The notes under the pieces were generated by a model. It was not told where the DNA came from. It saw only the letters and a list, made by a program, of their open reading frames with translations, and made no database searches. 64,000 nucleotides of DNA. Origin: an uncultured Kordiimonas sp. (GTDB lineage Bacteria; Pseudomonadota; Alphaproteobacteria; Sphingomonadales; Kordiimonadaceae). A program made the position numbers and the translations under genes. Shown in pieces: positions 34,816 through 43,753 of this stretch. Each line of letters begins with the position of its first letter. The first letter of the stretch is position 1. The stretch lies in assembly GCA_947500295.1 (NCBI GenBank), contig CANMRM010000007.1, positions 62,001 through 126,000 of the forward strand, given 5' to 3'.

Positions 34816-36701
34816 CCGGCGGTATGACGCACAATGGTGCTCCGGTTGAAGAAAGCCTCCTTCGGCAGATGACCGACCTGATTAACCATCGAGGGCCAGA
34901 CGGCGATGGTTATTTCTGGGGTGGTGATGTTGCCCTCGGACACAAACGGCTCTCTATTATCGACATCGCCGGCGGTCAACAGCCGATGTACAGTCAGGGC
35001 AAAGAGTTTGTTCTTTCCTACAACGGCGAAATATACAATTTTCAATATCTGCGACGGGAGCTGGAAGGGCTGGGCCACAAGTTTGCCACCCAGTCCGATA
35101 CCGAAGTCTTGATGGCGAGCTATGTAGAATGGGGGGAAGCATGTGTTGAGCGCTTGCGTGGCATGTTTGCCTTCGCCATTTGGGACGGTCCCAAACGCAA
35201 ACTTTTTCTAGCAAGAGACCGGCTGGGTATCAAACCACTGTACTATGTGTTCCTGCCCAATGGTGACCTCTATTTTGCTTCAGAAATGAAGTCCTTGCTC
35301 GCTATCCCGGGGTTGCCGCGGAAGCTTAAAATTGATGCTCTCGAAGACTATCTGACTCTAGGGTACGTTCCCGACCCTAAAACGATTATCGAAGGTGTGA
35401 TGAAGCTGCCGCCAGCGACCACGCTGTCTTTGGAGAAGGGAGCTAGTCGGCCCCGGATGACGTGCTACTGGCAACCGGGAATAGGGGTGGCCGGGCTTAC
35501 GGTGTCACGCAGCGAAGACTTGCTCGCCCGTCTGGAAGACGCCGTTAAGATGCGCATGATAGCGGACGTGCCACTGGGCGCGTTTTTGTCTGGCGGTGTG
35601 GACTCGAGTGCTGTTGTCGGCCTCATGTCGCGCCTCAATTCAGAACCTATTGAAACATGTGCAATCGGGTCGGAAGACCCGCTATATGACGAAAGCGGTT
35701 ATGCCCAGATCGTAGCGGACCACTTTGAAACGAGTCATCGCTGGCGTCTTGTTTCGGCCACAGACCGCTCGCTGATTGATCGCATAGCAGATGTGTATGA
35801 CGAACCATTCGCGGATCCGTCGGCGCTGCCAACTTATCGGGTATGCGGTCTGGCGAGAGAGAAAGTAAAAGTAGCCTTGTCAGGAGATGGGGGAGACGAA
35901 CTCTTTGCCGGGTATCGTCGACACAGATTCCATATGGCTGAGGAAGCGCTTCGAAGCTCTCTTCCGATGCTTGTAAGACGGGCAGTGTTTGGCCCGTTGA
36001 GCGCAATTTACCCCAAACTCGACAGAGCCCCACAATTTCTTCGGGCAAAATCAACATTTGAAGCATTGGCAAAAACATCGGCTCAAGCCTATTGCCAAAG
36101 CGTCAGCCGAACACCGGACAGGGAGAGGAAACGCTGGCACTCACGCCGGATGAAGAAAATCCTCGCGGGCTACCATCCGCATGATCGCTTTACTGAACTT
36201 GCCAATGAAGTTAAAGGCGCTGACCCGTTGTCGGTTATTCAGTACATAGATTTGAAAACTTACCTTTGCGGCGACATCCTGACCAAAGTGGACAGGGCCA
36301 GCATGGCTCACAGTCTGGAAGTGCGCGTTCCCATTCTTGACCACAAGTTTGTCGAGTGGGGTCTGCGGGTTCCAGCGCGGGAGCGTATTGTTGAAGGCGA
36401 GGGCAAGGCTGTATTCCGAAACGCATTGCGCGGGTTTTTGCCGGATGAAACGCTGGATCGGGCTAAAAAAGGTTTCGATGTTCCAACCGTTAACTGGCTG
36501 CGCAACGAACTGGCCGATGACACCATGTCATTGGGAGAAAGTGACATTTTTGCAGACAGCGGTTTGTTTAATATGTTGGGTATTCAGCAAATGGCGGAAG
36601 AGCATGTGATTGGTGCACGCGACCACCACACAAGTTTGTGGGCATTAATAATGCTCGAGCGTTCGCTGAAAAAGCTCAATCTTGAAATGCCTACGGCATA
36701 G
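34803..36701 (+). CDS. XrtA-system amidotransferase (asparagine synthase-like, TIGR03108)
   Basis: A class II glutamine amidotransferase of 632 residues. The start MCGITGG exposes the nucleophile Cys2. The glutaminase domain shows NHRGPDGDGYF, GHKRLSIID and SYNGEIYN, and the synthase domain has the ATP-binding SGGVDSSAV motif (about 261-269) and LSGDGGDELFAGYRRH. It resembles AsnB, but in exosortase loci this subgroup (XrtA amidotransferase 1) is thought to amidate a sugar acid of the exopolysaccharide. It starts 13 bases inside xrtA and ends four bases from the convergent phoB gene. Confidence 0.9.
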   Translation: MCGITGGMTHNGAPVEESLLRQMTDLINHRGPDGDGYFWGGDVALGHKRLSIIDIAGGQQPMYSQGKEFVLSYNGEIYNFQYLRRELEGLGHKFATQSDTEVLMASYVEWGEACVERLRGMFAFAIWDGPKRKLFLARDRLGIKPLYYVFLPNGDLYFASEMKSLLAIPGLPRKLKIDALEDYLTLGYVPDPKTIIEGVMKLPPATTLSLEKGASRPRMTCYWQPGIGVAGLTVSRSEDLLARLEDAVKMRMIADVPLGAFLSGGVDSSAVVGLMSRLNSEPIETCAIGSEDPLYDESGYAQIVADHFETSHRWRLVSATDRSLIDRIADVYDEPFADPSALPTYRVCGLAREKVKVALSGDGGDELFAGYRRHRFHMAEEALRSSLPMLVRRAVFGPLSAIYPKLDRAPQFLRAKSTFEALAKTSAQAYCQSVSRTPDRERKRWHSRRMKKILAGYHPHDRFTELANEVKGADPLSVIQYIDLKTYLCGDILTKVDRASMAHSLEVRVPILDHKFVEWGLRVPARERIVEGEGKAVFRNALRGFLPDETLDRAKKGFDVPTVNWLRNELADDTMSLGESDIFADSGLFNMLGIQQMAEEHVIGARDHHTSLWALIMLERSLKKLNLEMPTA

Positions 36702-36705
36702 AGTG

Positions 36706-37410
36706 TTATTTGGTGTTGTCCAGGGCGTAGCCGGCTGAACGGACGGTTCTTATATAGTCTTTACCGCCTGCATTCATTGCTTTGCGAAGTCTTCTGATAT
36801 GCACATCAACTGTGCGCGGCTCGACGTAGACATCGTGGCCCCAAACCGAATCCAGAAGTTGCTCACGAGAAAACACCCGTCCGGGGTTTTCCATAAAGTG
36901 TCGCAAGAGGCGATATTCGGTGGGACCCAAATGTATGGAAACACCGCTGCGAGTAACGCGGTGAGAGACGTTGTCCAGACAAATATCTTCGAACGTCAGT
37001 TCTTTGCCCGCCAGTGCGGGGCGAACCCGGCGCAGCACTGCCTGTATGCGGGCAATGAGTTCTTTGGGAGAAAATGGCTTTACGACATAGTCATCGGCTC
37101 CAGTTTCAAGGCCTCGAACCCGATCAGGCTCATCTGCTCGTGCAGTCAGCATGATAATGGGCACATTTGCGGTCTCACTGTTGCGGCGCAGTTGCCGGCA
37201 AATTTCCAGGCCCGATAAGTTGGGTAACATCCAGTCCAGCAAGATAACGTCGGGTGTGTCTTGCGCCGCGAGGTACAGACCATCTTCCCCATCAGCAACC
37301 GCATCGACCTTATAGTCCGCGCGTTCCAGATTATACCGCACCAACTCTGTAATATTCAGGTCGTCTTCGATCAGTAGAACTCTGGTTTTCACAGGAGTGT
37401 TTCCTCTCAT
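36706..37410 (-). CDS. phoB: Phosphate response regulator PhoB
   Basis: An OmpR/PhoB-type response regulator, 234 residues from the ATG at 37410; a GTG at 37392 would give the more usual start VKTRVLLIEDD. The receiver domain has the acidic pair E15/D16 and the phosphorylated D59 in VILLDWMLP, with T in MLTAR and K in VVKPFSP. The winged-helix domain has GPTEYRLLRHFMENPGRVFS and EPRTVDVHIRRLRKAM, strongly PhoB-like. It activates phosphate-starvation genes. It lies downstream of phoR with a 185-base gap that contains a possible Pho box. No pst genes are here. Confidence 0.9.
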   Translation of the reverse strand: MRGNTPVKTRVLLIEDDLNITELVRYNLERADYKVDAVADGEDGLYLAAQDTPDVILLDWMLPNLSGLEICRQLRRNSETANVPIIMLTARADEPDRVRGLETGADDYVVKPFSPKELIARIQAVLRRVRPALAGKELTFEDICLDNVSHRVTRSGVSIHLGPTEYRLLRHFMENPGRVFSREQLLDSVWGHDVYVEPRTVDVHIRRLRKAMNAGGKDYIRTVRSAGYALDNTK

Positions 37411-37545
37411 CAACTGCAGCCGGTTTTCTCAGTTACACCGTCGTTGTCGCTTGGAATTACTGGTAATTGCCAGAAGCGATTTGATGTTTTGATCGGCCTA
37501 CTGATACTGATGCTATGTTACAGTTTAATGGCGCGAAGAGCGAGC

Positions 37546-37566
37546 AAATGTCGCTTTTATGACATG
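37546..37566 (-). promoter_or_regulatory. Possible Pho box before phoB
   Basis: Read on the minus strand the sequence is ATGTCATAAAAGCGACATTT. The known box is two CTGTCAT-like repeats spaced 11 bases apart. The first repeat here (TGTCAT) is complete; the second (CGACAT) has two differences. It lies about 140 bases before the phoB start and would allow separate, self-activated transcription of phoB. Confidence 0.45.
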
Positions 37567-37595
37567 GTACAAGGCGGTTACCTGATGGTTTAAGG

Positions 37596-38873
37596 TCAGG
37601 CGCGGTGCAGCTTGAAACTGAAAGTCGAGCCTTCTCCCACGACGCTTTTGACATCCAGCACGCTGCCATGGCGAATCAAAATGTGTTTTACAATTGCCAG
37701 GCCCAAGCCGGTACCACCCATTTTTCGCGAGCGGGCATCATCCACCCGGTAGAACCTCTCGGTTAGGCGGGCCAGATGCTCTTTGGAAATGCCGGGGCCT
37801 TCATCGCGGATGGCCAGGGATATGTATTTCTTGTCTTTTGCCACCTTTGCTGAAACATGAACAGTGGAATCCCGGTCGGCATATTTTGCGGCATTAACTG
37901 CGAGGTTTAGCAGTACCTGCATCAGTTGATCCGGGTCCGCAATAACACGTGAAGCACTGGCATCGACATCGATTTTAAAGTCAACACCCCGTTCCTTGCC
38001 TGCAGCCGCTGCTGTTAAGACAACGCTGTTGATCATCGCTTCCACGTTGACCTCAGTATCGGGAGCCTCATGTCGGGACATCTCGATCTTTGACAAGGAC
38101 AGCAAGTCATCGATGAGGCGAACCATGCGTTCTGCCTCAGACTGCATTATTCCCAGAAATCTATCATGCGCCGGCAGGTCATCTTTCGCAGGGCCCTGCA
38201 AAGTTTCAATAAAGCCGATGAGGGAAGAAAGCGGAGTTCTGAGCTCATGACTGGCATTGGCAACAAAATCTACGCGCATCTGCTCGGTTTGCAGCATGCT
38301 GGTTATCTCGTAGAAAAAAGCCATCGCTTGCGTTGGCACGTCGTCGCCACCAGTTCCAGACACTCTGGAAATGGTCACGTCAAAACTGCGTTTTTGCTTG
38401 TTGGTATAGCGAACAACGCCGGCGTGCTTTTTGCCATCATCAAATATTTTTTCGATGGCATTCACAATTTTGGACTGGCGTAAATAGATATAGACGTCAT
38501 TTCCGACGATATCAGAGCCGAGGAGGTCAAGCGCCGCATGGTTGGCAAATGAAATCCGGTGATCTTCTCCAATGATTAAAATTGGCAAAGGAACGGCATT
38601 CAATGTGTTTGCCCGCACAGATTTTATGCCACCGCGCTTGTTAAACTCGAGTTTTCGTGTTTCAGCAATTCGAGTGCGCAGAGCTGTGCGATGCCTCTTG
38701 AACTCAAGTCGTACCAATAGGCCCGCTATTGTCAAAAATATGAGCAGGGCAGCAATGGTGTCGACCAATTCCACCGACCAGAAAAAAGCGAGCAGGGCAA
38801 GTAAGGCAATAATAATGGTGCGTTCGCTCAATAGGGCCTGAAGGCCGGATGATTCGCGATTTCTGGGTTTCAT
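37596..38873 (-). CDS. phoR: Phosphate-regulon sensor histidine kinase PhoR
   Basis: The 425 residues contain two transmembrane helices close together (about 19-54) with almost no periplasmic loop, as is typical of PhoR. A PAS domain follows (about 90-190, LPILIIGEDHRISFANHAAL). The HisKA domain has the phosphorylated H209 in FVANASHELRTPLSSL. The ATP-binding domain has the N box LLNLAVNAAKYA, G1 DEGPGISKEH and G2 GGTGLGLAIV. It phosphorylates PhoB when phosphate is low, normally under control of PstSCAB-PhoU, which is not in this window. Confidence 0.91.
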   Translation of the reverse strand: MKPRNRESSGLQALLSERTIIIALLALLAFFWSVELVDTIAALLIFLTIAGLLVRLEFKRHRTALRTRIAETRKLEFNKRGGIKSVRANTLNAVPLPILIIGEDHRISFANHAALDLLGSDIVGNDVYIYLRQSKIVNAIEKIFDDGKKHAGVVRYTNKQKRSFDVTISRVSGTGGDDVPTQAMAFFYEITSMLQTEQMRVDFVANASHELRTPLSSLIGFIETLQGPAKDDLPAHDRFLGIMQSEAERMVRLIDDLLSLSKIEMSRHEAPDTEVNVEAMINSVVLTAAAAGKERGVDFKIDVDASASRVIADPDQLMQVLLNLAVNAAKYADRDSTVHVSAKVAKDKKYISLAIRDEGPGISKEHLARLTERFYRVDDARSRKMGGTGLGLAIVKHILIRHGSVLDVKSVVGEGSTFSFKLHRA

Positions 38874-39100
38874 GGTTTTAGCCGCACGCCTGAAAATTGT
38901 AATTTGTAAGACTTATATATTTTGCCGCGAGTAGAAAACAGCAAAGTTACATTTGAATGACCGACCGAAATTCCGGTTTATTGATATTTCATTAGGAAAA
39001 ATATAGCATTGTACATTATAAAACGACGATCTGGTTGGGGCTTGGCTCGGAAACGGGCGCCAGTGGACATCTTGTTATCTCGATTGAGTGTGGAAAAATC

Positions 39101-39841
39101 GTGACTGAATGGCCAGAGAATTCTGAAAATAGTCCGGAAGAGCAAAAACGACTGTCTGACCGGCGTCATCTACTGAAGCTTGGTGTGGCAGGGTTGCCGA
39201 TGGTGTTGACGCTTAGGGCGTCGGCACAGCAAACTCTGGTGTCACAGTTGCAGTGTGTCTTTCAACTTCCCAGGCGTGTTCGCATACTTGTTGACTGCGA
39301 TGGTAGTGCCTGGGTGGGGCGCCCCAGAGTGAGATACAGAAGCGGCAAAGGCTGGAAAGTCGAAGACCTGGTCAACTTCAAGAGCAATGCCGAGTATGTG
39401 TTTCCCTCTGGCACAGTGCCCAGTGGGTATCGCCCCACGGCTTGCCCGGAAGAGATTTGCGATGCGGACGATGATGACGATAACGGTAACAGCTACAATC
39501 ATAATTCTGTTTCCGAGTTGGATGCGCTGTTAAACAACCCAATGCCTTCGAACGCTTCGGAAATTGCTGCTTTCTCCGCAAACTCCGGCCGCAGCGATGA
39601 CGACGATGACGATTGTGACCCCGAATGGCAGGACAATGGCTACGCTCTGTATACAATTTCCAAAAATACCGAGATCATGCCAAGCGACCATTTAGGAAAC
39701 GGCGGATGGAGCCCCAGCGGCGATGCTGAAGGCCTATATATTGTTCTTTCGCTCACCTATGCGAATTCGTACGGCAATCAGGGTGGTTGGCCAGGCATTT
39801 CCTGCGTCGCTTCAATCCTCACCTATCTTGGACAACTCTAG
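39101..39841 (+). CDS. Acidic secreted protein with twin-arginine-like signal, unknown
   Basis: The product has 246 residues from a GTG; the frame stays open upstream to a TTG at 39035. Near residues 20-43 it has RRHLLKLGVAGLPMVLTLRA followed by SAQQ, a twin-arginine-like signal peptide with a likely cut after ASA. The mature part contains six Cys and two aspartate-rich runs (ICDADDDDDNGNS and RSDDDDDDCDPE), which look suited to binding calcium or other cations. No family is recognised. It is followed by three genes of the HPr-rel-A type, so it is a candidate substrate or partner of that cassette. The start is uncertain. Confidence 0.7.
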   Translation: MTEWPENSENSPEEQKRLSDRRHLLKLGVAGLPMVLTLRASAQQTLVSQLQCVFQLPRRVRILVDCDGSAWVGRPRVRYRSGKGWKVEDLVNFKSNAEYVFPSGTVPSGYRPTACPEEICDADDDDDNGNSYNHNSVSELDALLNNPMPSNASEIAAFSANSGRSDDDDDDCDPEWQDNGYALYTISKNTEIMPSDHLGNGGWSPSGDAEGLYIVLSLTYANSYGNQGGWPGISCVASILTYLGQL

Positions 39842-39877
39842 CGGTCGCGTTACCATTGTCGACTTGAGGAGTTTTTG

Positions 39878-40183
39878 ATGGCCGCAGGTCCTGTTGATGA
39901 TGCGTTGTTGTGGAAGTCCAGCGCTGACGACTGGGTAGCCGAAGAGTTTGACGACACGTTTTTGGTGTTTTTTCGTCCTTCGGCTGAAACGCATTTCCTG
40001 AATTTTTTGTCGTTTGGTGCACTGCGCCAGTGTGCCCGTGAGCCCCAGAACATGAATAGCCTGACGCTCAACCTGAGACAGGAATTTGACATCGAAGACG
40101 CTGAACTTCCGCTTTCGCTAGTGAAGAGTGTGGTTGAGCAGCTGGACGATACAGGCCTGATTAAGCCGGTGACATCAAAGTGA
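39878..40183 (+). CDS. PqqD-like peptide chaperone of the HPr-rel-A system
   Basis: This 101-residue protein starts at an ATG seven bases after GAGGAG. The pattern (LLWKSSADDWVAEEFDDTFLVF early, then a helical part ending ELPLSLVKSVVEQLDDTGLI) fits a PqqD-like winged-helix RRE fold. Such proteins bind the leader of ribosomal peptides and deliver them to modifying enzymes. From memory, NCBI names a family for PqqD-related proteins next to HprK-related kinases (HPr-rel-A system). The stop overlaps the kinase start (GTGA), implying tight coupling. Confidence 0.78.
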   Translation: MAAGPVDDALLWKSSADDWVAEEFDDTFLVFFRPSAETHFLNFLSFGALRQCAREPQNMNSLTLNLRQEFDIEDAELPLSLVKSVVEQLDDTGLIKPVTSK

Positions 40184-41094
40184 GCGCACCGCTTCAACAA
40201 TTTGATAGCAAAGACCTGAAACAGGCGCTTAAGGCTGGCACATTTACGATGTCGCTGGGTCCGTTTGCACACCTGGTTTCAGGAAGCAGTGATGCGCTCC
40301 TGGATTTTCTCGAGGATACCTACCGTGACTACAACGTCGATTTGCAGCCGAGAGACGTTACAGAGATTGTATTGAGTTTAAAGGCTCCCAATTTTGTGCG
40401 CCGGTTTGTCCGGCGTCAAATAACGCCGGATCCAGGCTTTGACGTTCCTGCGGTTCCGCTGCCGCTGAGAATGGCGCCCTTGGCGTTCGAGATGGGTTTA
40501 AACCTCTCTGTTGCTCTTAAATGCTGTCGGTTAATGACCATTCATGCCGGTGTGGTCGCTGATGAAAAAGGCGCCATAGTTATGAGTGCGGCCTCAGGTG
40601 GGGGGAAAAGTACGCTCACGGCGGCATTGATGGCGGAAGGGTATCGGCTTTTCTCCGACGAATTTGCGCTGGTTGATCTGGAAAATGCATCGCTGCACCC
40701 TTATCCCCGCCCCATTTCACTGAAGCAGCAGTCTATCCCAGTGGTTCGCGACATCGTTGGCTCAGATCAAATTAGCGACCTGATTACGGGCACACCTAAA
40801 GGTGACATCGCCTATTGCCGCGTGAAAAAAAGTGACCTGTCTGCCGACAACCAAACATCGCACGCGAAGCTGATATTGTTTCCAAGATTTGAAGAGGGTG
40901 TCAGCCCTGTTGCCCGCATGTTAAATCCCGCTGAAGCAATTATGCGGCTCATCCCAGCCTCCACAAATTACAATTTGCTGGGCGAACCCGCGTTTAATGC
41001 GGTGGTAAAACTGGCACGTAACGCTCGTGCTTACGAAATTTCCTATGGGTCAACAGCGCAGAGCTTGCGGTTGATTTCAGAGCTTGGGGGGTAA
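40180..41094 (+). CDS. HprK-related kinase A (HPr-rel-A system)
   Basis: The 304-residue protein resembles the C-terminal kinase domain of HPr kinase/phosphorylase. The P-loop is SGGGKST at 139-145, preceded by IHAGVVADEKGAIVMSAA, and RLFSDEFALVDLE supplies the acidic metal-binding segment. The N-terminal third is not HprK-like. True HprK phosphorylates HPr of the sugar transport system; this subgroup instead occurs with PqqD-like and nucleotidyltransferase genes. Related kinases in lasso peptide clusters phosphorylate the peptide. The target here is unknown. It starts with a GTG overlapping the previous stop. Confidence 0.83.
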   Translation: MSAPLQQFDSKDLKQALKAGTFTMSLGPFAHLVSGSSDALLDFLEDTYRDYNVDLQPRDVTEIVLSLKAPNFVRRFVRRQITPDPGFDVPAVPLPLRMAPLAFEMGLNLSVALKCCRLMTIHAGVVADEKGAIVMSAASGGGKSTLTAALMAEGYRLFSDEFALVDLENASLHPYPRPISLKQQSIPVVRDIVGSDQISDLITGTPKGDIAYCRVKKSDLSADNQTSHAKLILFPRFEEGVSPVARMLNPAEAIMRLIPASTNYNLLGEPAFNAVVKLARNARAYEISYGSTAQSLRLISELGG

Positions 41095-41103
41095 TAGGGC
41101 GGT

Positions 41104-42150
41104 ATGGACCTCCAGGTACTAAAAATCATAGTAGGAGATAAACCCCTACCAGAAGGTTTTCTGAGGCAAACAGAAGTCATCAAGTTCGCGGATACCAATC
41201 ATGTGTTAGGGCAAATGGCGCATCAATATCGGCGCGAAAAGTCACCAGGTCTCGCAGATGCCTTCAAAAATGCAAAACTTCGCTCGAGGCATGACCACAT
41301 CATGCTGCATTTTGAAATGGAACGCGTGGCACGGGCACTAACGAATAGCGGCATCAAAGCGGTGGTGCTGAAAGGTGGCGCTTATGTTGCCAGAGGTTTG
41401 ACGGCATCCAGGGGGCGGAGGGTTAGCGATCTGGATATTTTGGTCGCGTCCGACCAACTTGACGTAACGGAGAAGTTACTTGAGGCCGCAGGGTGGGCGA
41501 CGGATGAACAGACAGACAATCCGTACGACCAGCAGTATTACCGTGAACACATGCATGAACTACCGCCTCTCCGACACAAAACCAGGGGAACGATCGTTGA
41601 CGTACACCATTCACTGTTGCCGAAAACAGCTCGACACCAGGTGAATGTTTCCGAGATGATGTCTTGTGCTGAGCATCTGGACGAGGAAGGTCTCTGGAGT
41701 TTTCAGATGATGGACATATTTATCCATTCTGCAGTACACGCATTTGTAGATGGCCAGCTGGATGTCCCTGTCCGGACACTTGTTGAACTTAACTTGCTTT
41801 TTGCCGACCTCAGCGACACCGACAGGGACGGGATTGTCGATCGGGCTAAAGCGCTTGGTGCAACAAAAGCTGTTGGCCTCGCTTTATGGTCCATTGGTCG
41901 CCTTTTTGCTCATAATCAGGCCAGAGAATCCTCGATACGGCTTGTGCCCGCACATAGACACCTGCCTCTGAAATATGCGCTGTTGTCGAAGGCTGCTGAC
42001 AATGCATTTTCTCCCATGGCCAAGGCATTTTTATATGTTCGTGGGCACTTTCTTCGGATGCCGTTTTATCTTCTGGTGCCGCATCTCGTTCGCAAAGCCG
42101 TGCGATGGCGACCCGGTCAAAACCTCCCTCATGAGCTTCCAACACCATAA
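41104..42150 (+). CDS. Nucleotidyltransferase family protein (NTP_transf_5-like)
   Basis: This 348-residue protein has the minimal nucleotidyltransferase pattern. KAVVLKGGAYVARGL holds the GG/S motif (about 85-98). About 15 residues later RRVSDLDILV gives the two catalytic Asp of the DxD pattern, and TIVDVHHSLLP has the third acidic position. Helical domains follow. Families like this (PF14907 from memory) are found beside HprK-related kinases and in some RiPP clusters. It may add a nucleotide to a peptide, protein or small molecule. The GGGCGG ribosome site and nine-base gap to the kinase gene mark it as the last gene of this cassette. Confidence 0.8.
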   Translation: MDLQVLKIIVGDKPLPEGFLRQTEVIKFADTNHVLGQMAHQYRREKSPGLADAFKNAKLRSRHDHIMLHFEMERVARALTNSGIKAVVLKGGAYVARGLTASRGRRVSDLDILVASDQLDVTEKLLEAAGWATDEQTDNPYDQQYYREHMHELPPLRHKTRGTIVDVHHSLLPKTARHQVNVSEMMSCAEHLDEEGLWSFQMMDIFIHSAVHAFVDGQLDVPVRTLVELNLLFADLSDTDRDGIVDRAKALGATKAVGLALWSIGRLFAHNQARESSIRLVPAHRHLPLKYALLSKAADNAFSPMAKAFLYVRGHFLRMPFYLLVPHLVRKAVRWRPGQNLPHELPTP

Positions 42151-42223
42151 ATTCGACACTAATCCCGCTCGTGGCTTGCTTTAGGCTTGCACCCGGAGAC
42201 GCTCAGGTATAATAGCAAAGGAA

Positions 42224-42247
42224 AATTGCGCATATTGCAGCGCAATT
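42224..42247. promoter_or_regulatory. Inverted repeat before the DAHP synthase gene
   Basis: AATTGCGC at 42224-42231 pairs perfectly with GCGCAATT at 42240-42247 across an eight-base spacer, 43 bases before the start codon. It could be an operator or a leader hairpin. No T-run follows, so a terminator for the upstream cassette is less likely. Confidence 0.45.
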
Positions 42248-42290
42248 GAAATATTTATAAAGTCCAGAATTGACTTGTAAGGTGAGTGTG

Positions 42291-43664
42291 ATGAGTGAAT
42301 GGCGCCCCGATAGTTGGAGATCGATGCCGATCGTGCAGGTTCCATCCTACCCGGATGAAAAGGAACTAAAGGTAGTAGAAGAGGAATTATCCAGCTATCC
42401 ACCGTTGGTGTTTGCTGGTGAAGCACGCAATCTGAAAGCTCAGTTGGCTGACGTTGCGGAGGGCAGGGCTTTCCTGCTTCAGGGCGGGGACTGCGCAGAA
42501 AGCTTTGCTGAATTTCATCCGAACAACATCCGTGACACCTTTCGCGTTCTTCTGCAGATGGCTGTTGTTCTTACGTTTGCGGCAAGCTGTCCGGTCGTGA
42601 AGGTTGGAAGACTTGCTGGCCAATTTGCCAAACCCAGGTCAAGTGACACAGAGACCAAAGATGGAGTTGAACTGCCAAGTTATCGCGGGGACATTATCAA
42701 CGGCATTGGATTTGACGCTGACGCACGTGTTCCGGATCCACGACGCATGCTGCGGGCATACAGTCAGGCGGCCGCAACACTCAATCTGCTTCGGGCTTTT
42801 GCGCAGGGTGGCTATGCCAATCTGCTGTCTGTGCACAAGTGGAACCTAGACTTTGTGACGCAAAGTGGCGCCGGAGAACGGTATCGCGAGCTCGCGGATC
42901 GCATCGGGGAAGCACTGTCATTCATGGAGGCTTGCGGTATCAATCCGGCGGATGTTCGGCAGCTTCAGGGAACCGATTTCTATACGTCACATGAGGCGCT
43001 TTTGTTGGGTTATGAACAGGCTCTGACACGTGTCGATAGCACGTCAGGTGACTGGTACGATACGTCGGCTCATATGTTATGGGTTGGCGACCGTACACGA
43101 CAGACGGATGGTGCACATTTGGAATTTCTCAAAGGAGTTGCCAATCCCATTGCGTCGAAGGTTGGTCCTACAACCGACCCGGATGATCTTATTCGTTTGA
43201 TCGACATTCTCAACCCGGCAAACGAGCCGGGACGTTTGACCTTGATTACCAGATTCGGTGCAGACAAAGTCGAAAGTTATCTGCCTGCGATTTTGCGTAA
43301 AGTGCAGGAAGAGGGACGGCATGTTGTTTGGTCCTGCGATCCCATGCACGGAAACACTTTGTCAGCCACGGGAGGTTTAAAGACCAGGCCGTTTGAGCGA
43401 ATCTTGCAAGAAGTGAAACGTGTTTTTGCTGTTCACAAAGCAGAGGGTACATACGCAGGGGGTATTCATCTGGAGCTGACAGGTCAAAATGTGACGGAGT
43501 GTACGGGCGGTGCTGCGGCTATTACTGAAGACGGTTTGTCGTCACGCTACCATACGCATTGCGATCCGCGTTTGAACGCTAATCAGGCTATCGAACTGGC
43601 CTTTCTGATTGCGGAGGCCCTGAAAGAGGAACGCGAAGCTCTCGGAACAACTGTTGCCGCATAG
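42291..43664 (+). CDS. aroG: 3-deoxy-7-phosphoheptulonate synthase, class II
   Basis: This enzyme joins phosphoenolpyruvate and erythrose 4-phosphate in the first step of the shikimate pathway. The 457 residues from the ATG at 42291 (after AAGGTGAG) show the class II (plant-type) hallmarks: [12 protein letters not shown] with the metal-binding Cys, [44 protein letters not shown] and [15 protein letters not shown]. An upstream ATG-like start at 42270 is less likely because the ribosome site would be lost. The gene stands alone and ends in a strong terminator. Confidence 0.93.
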   Translation: MSEWRPDSWRSMPIVQVPSYPDEKELKVVEEELSSYPPLVFAGEARNLKAQLADVAEGRAFLLQGGDCAESFAEFHPNNIRDTFRVLLQMAVVLTFAASCPVVKVGRLAGQFAKPRSSDTETKDGVELPSYRGDIINGIGFDADARVPDPRRMLRAYSQAAATLNLLRAFAQGGYANLLSVHKWNLDFVTQSGAGERYRELADRIGEALSFMEACGINPADVRQLQGTDFYTSHEALLLGYEQALTRVDSTSGDWYDTSAHMLWVGDRTRQTDGAHLEFLKGVANPIASKVGPTTDPDDLIRLIDILNPANEPGRLTLITRFGADKVESYLPAILRKVQEEGRHVVWSCDPMHGNTLSATGGLKTRPFERILQEVKRVFAVHKAEGTYAGGIHLELTGQNVTECTGGAAAITEDGLSSRYHTHCDPRLNANQAIELAFLIAEALKEEREALGTTVAA

Positions 43665-43691
43665 GCACCGATCGGTTGTTTTGGATTAATT

Positions 43692-43712
43692 GGCGGCGAG
43701 AGCCGCCTTTTT
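43692..43712 (+). terminator. Intrinsic terminator after the DAHP synthase gene
   Basis: A perfect GGCGGC-GAGA-GCCGCC hairpin with a tetraloop is followed directly by TTTTT. It lies 27 bases after the stop codon. Confidence 0.9.
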
Positions 43713-43753
43713 CTTGCCTTGTGATGTCTTTCCAACAGAGGTAAAAGCGCCTC

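Noticed and set aside
34803-36701. Asparagine synthetase AsnB
   Set aside because: Motifs fit AsnB, but the position directly after xrtA in a full exosortase locus favours the XrtA amidotransferase subgroup.
39101-42150. Classical lasso peptide cluster
   Set aside because: PqqD-like, kinase and nucleotidyltransferase genes fit partly, but no transglutaminase-like protease, dedicated cyclase or short precursor is seen.
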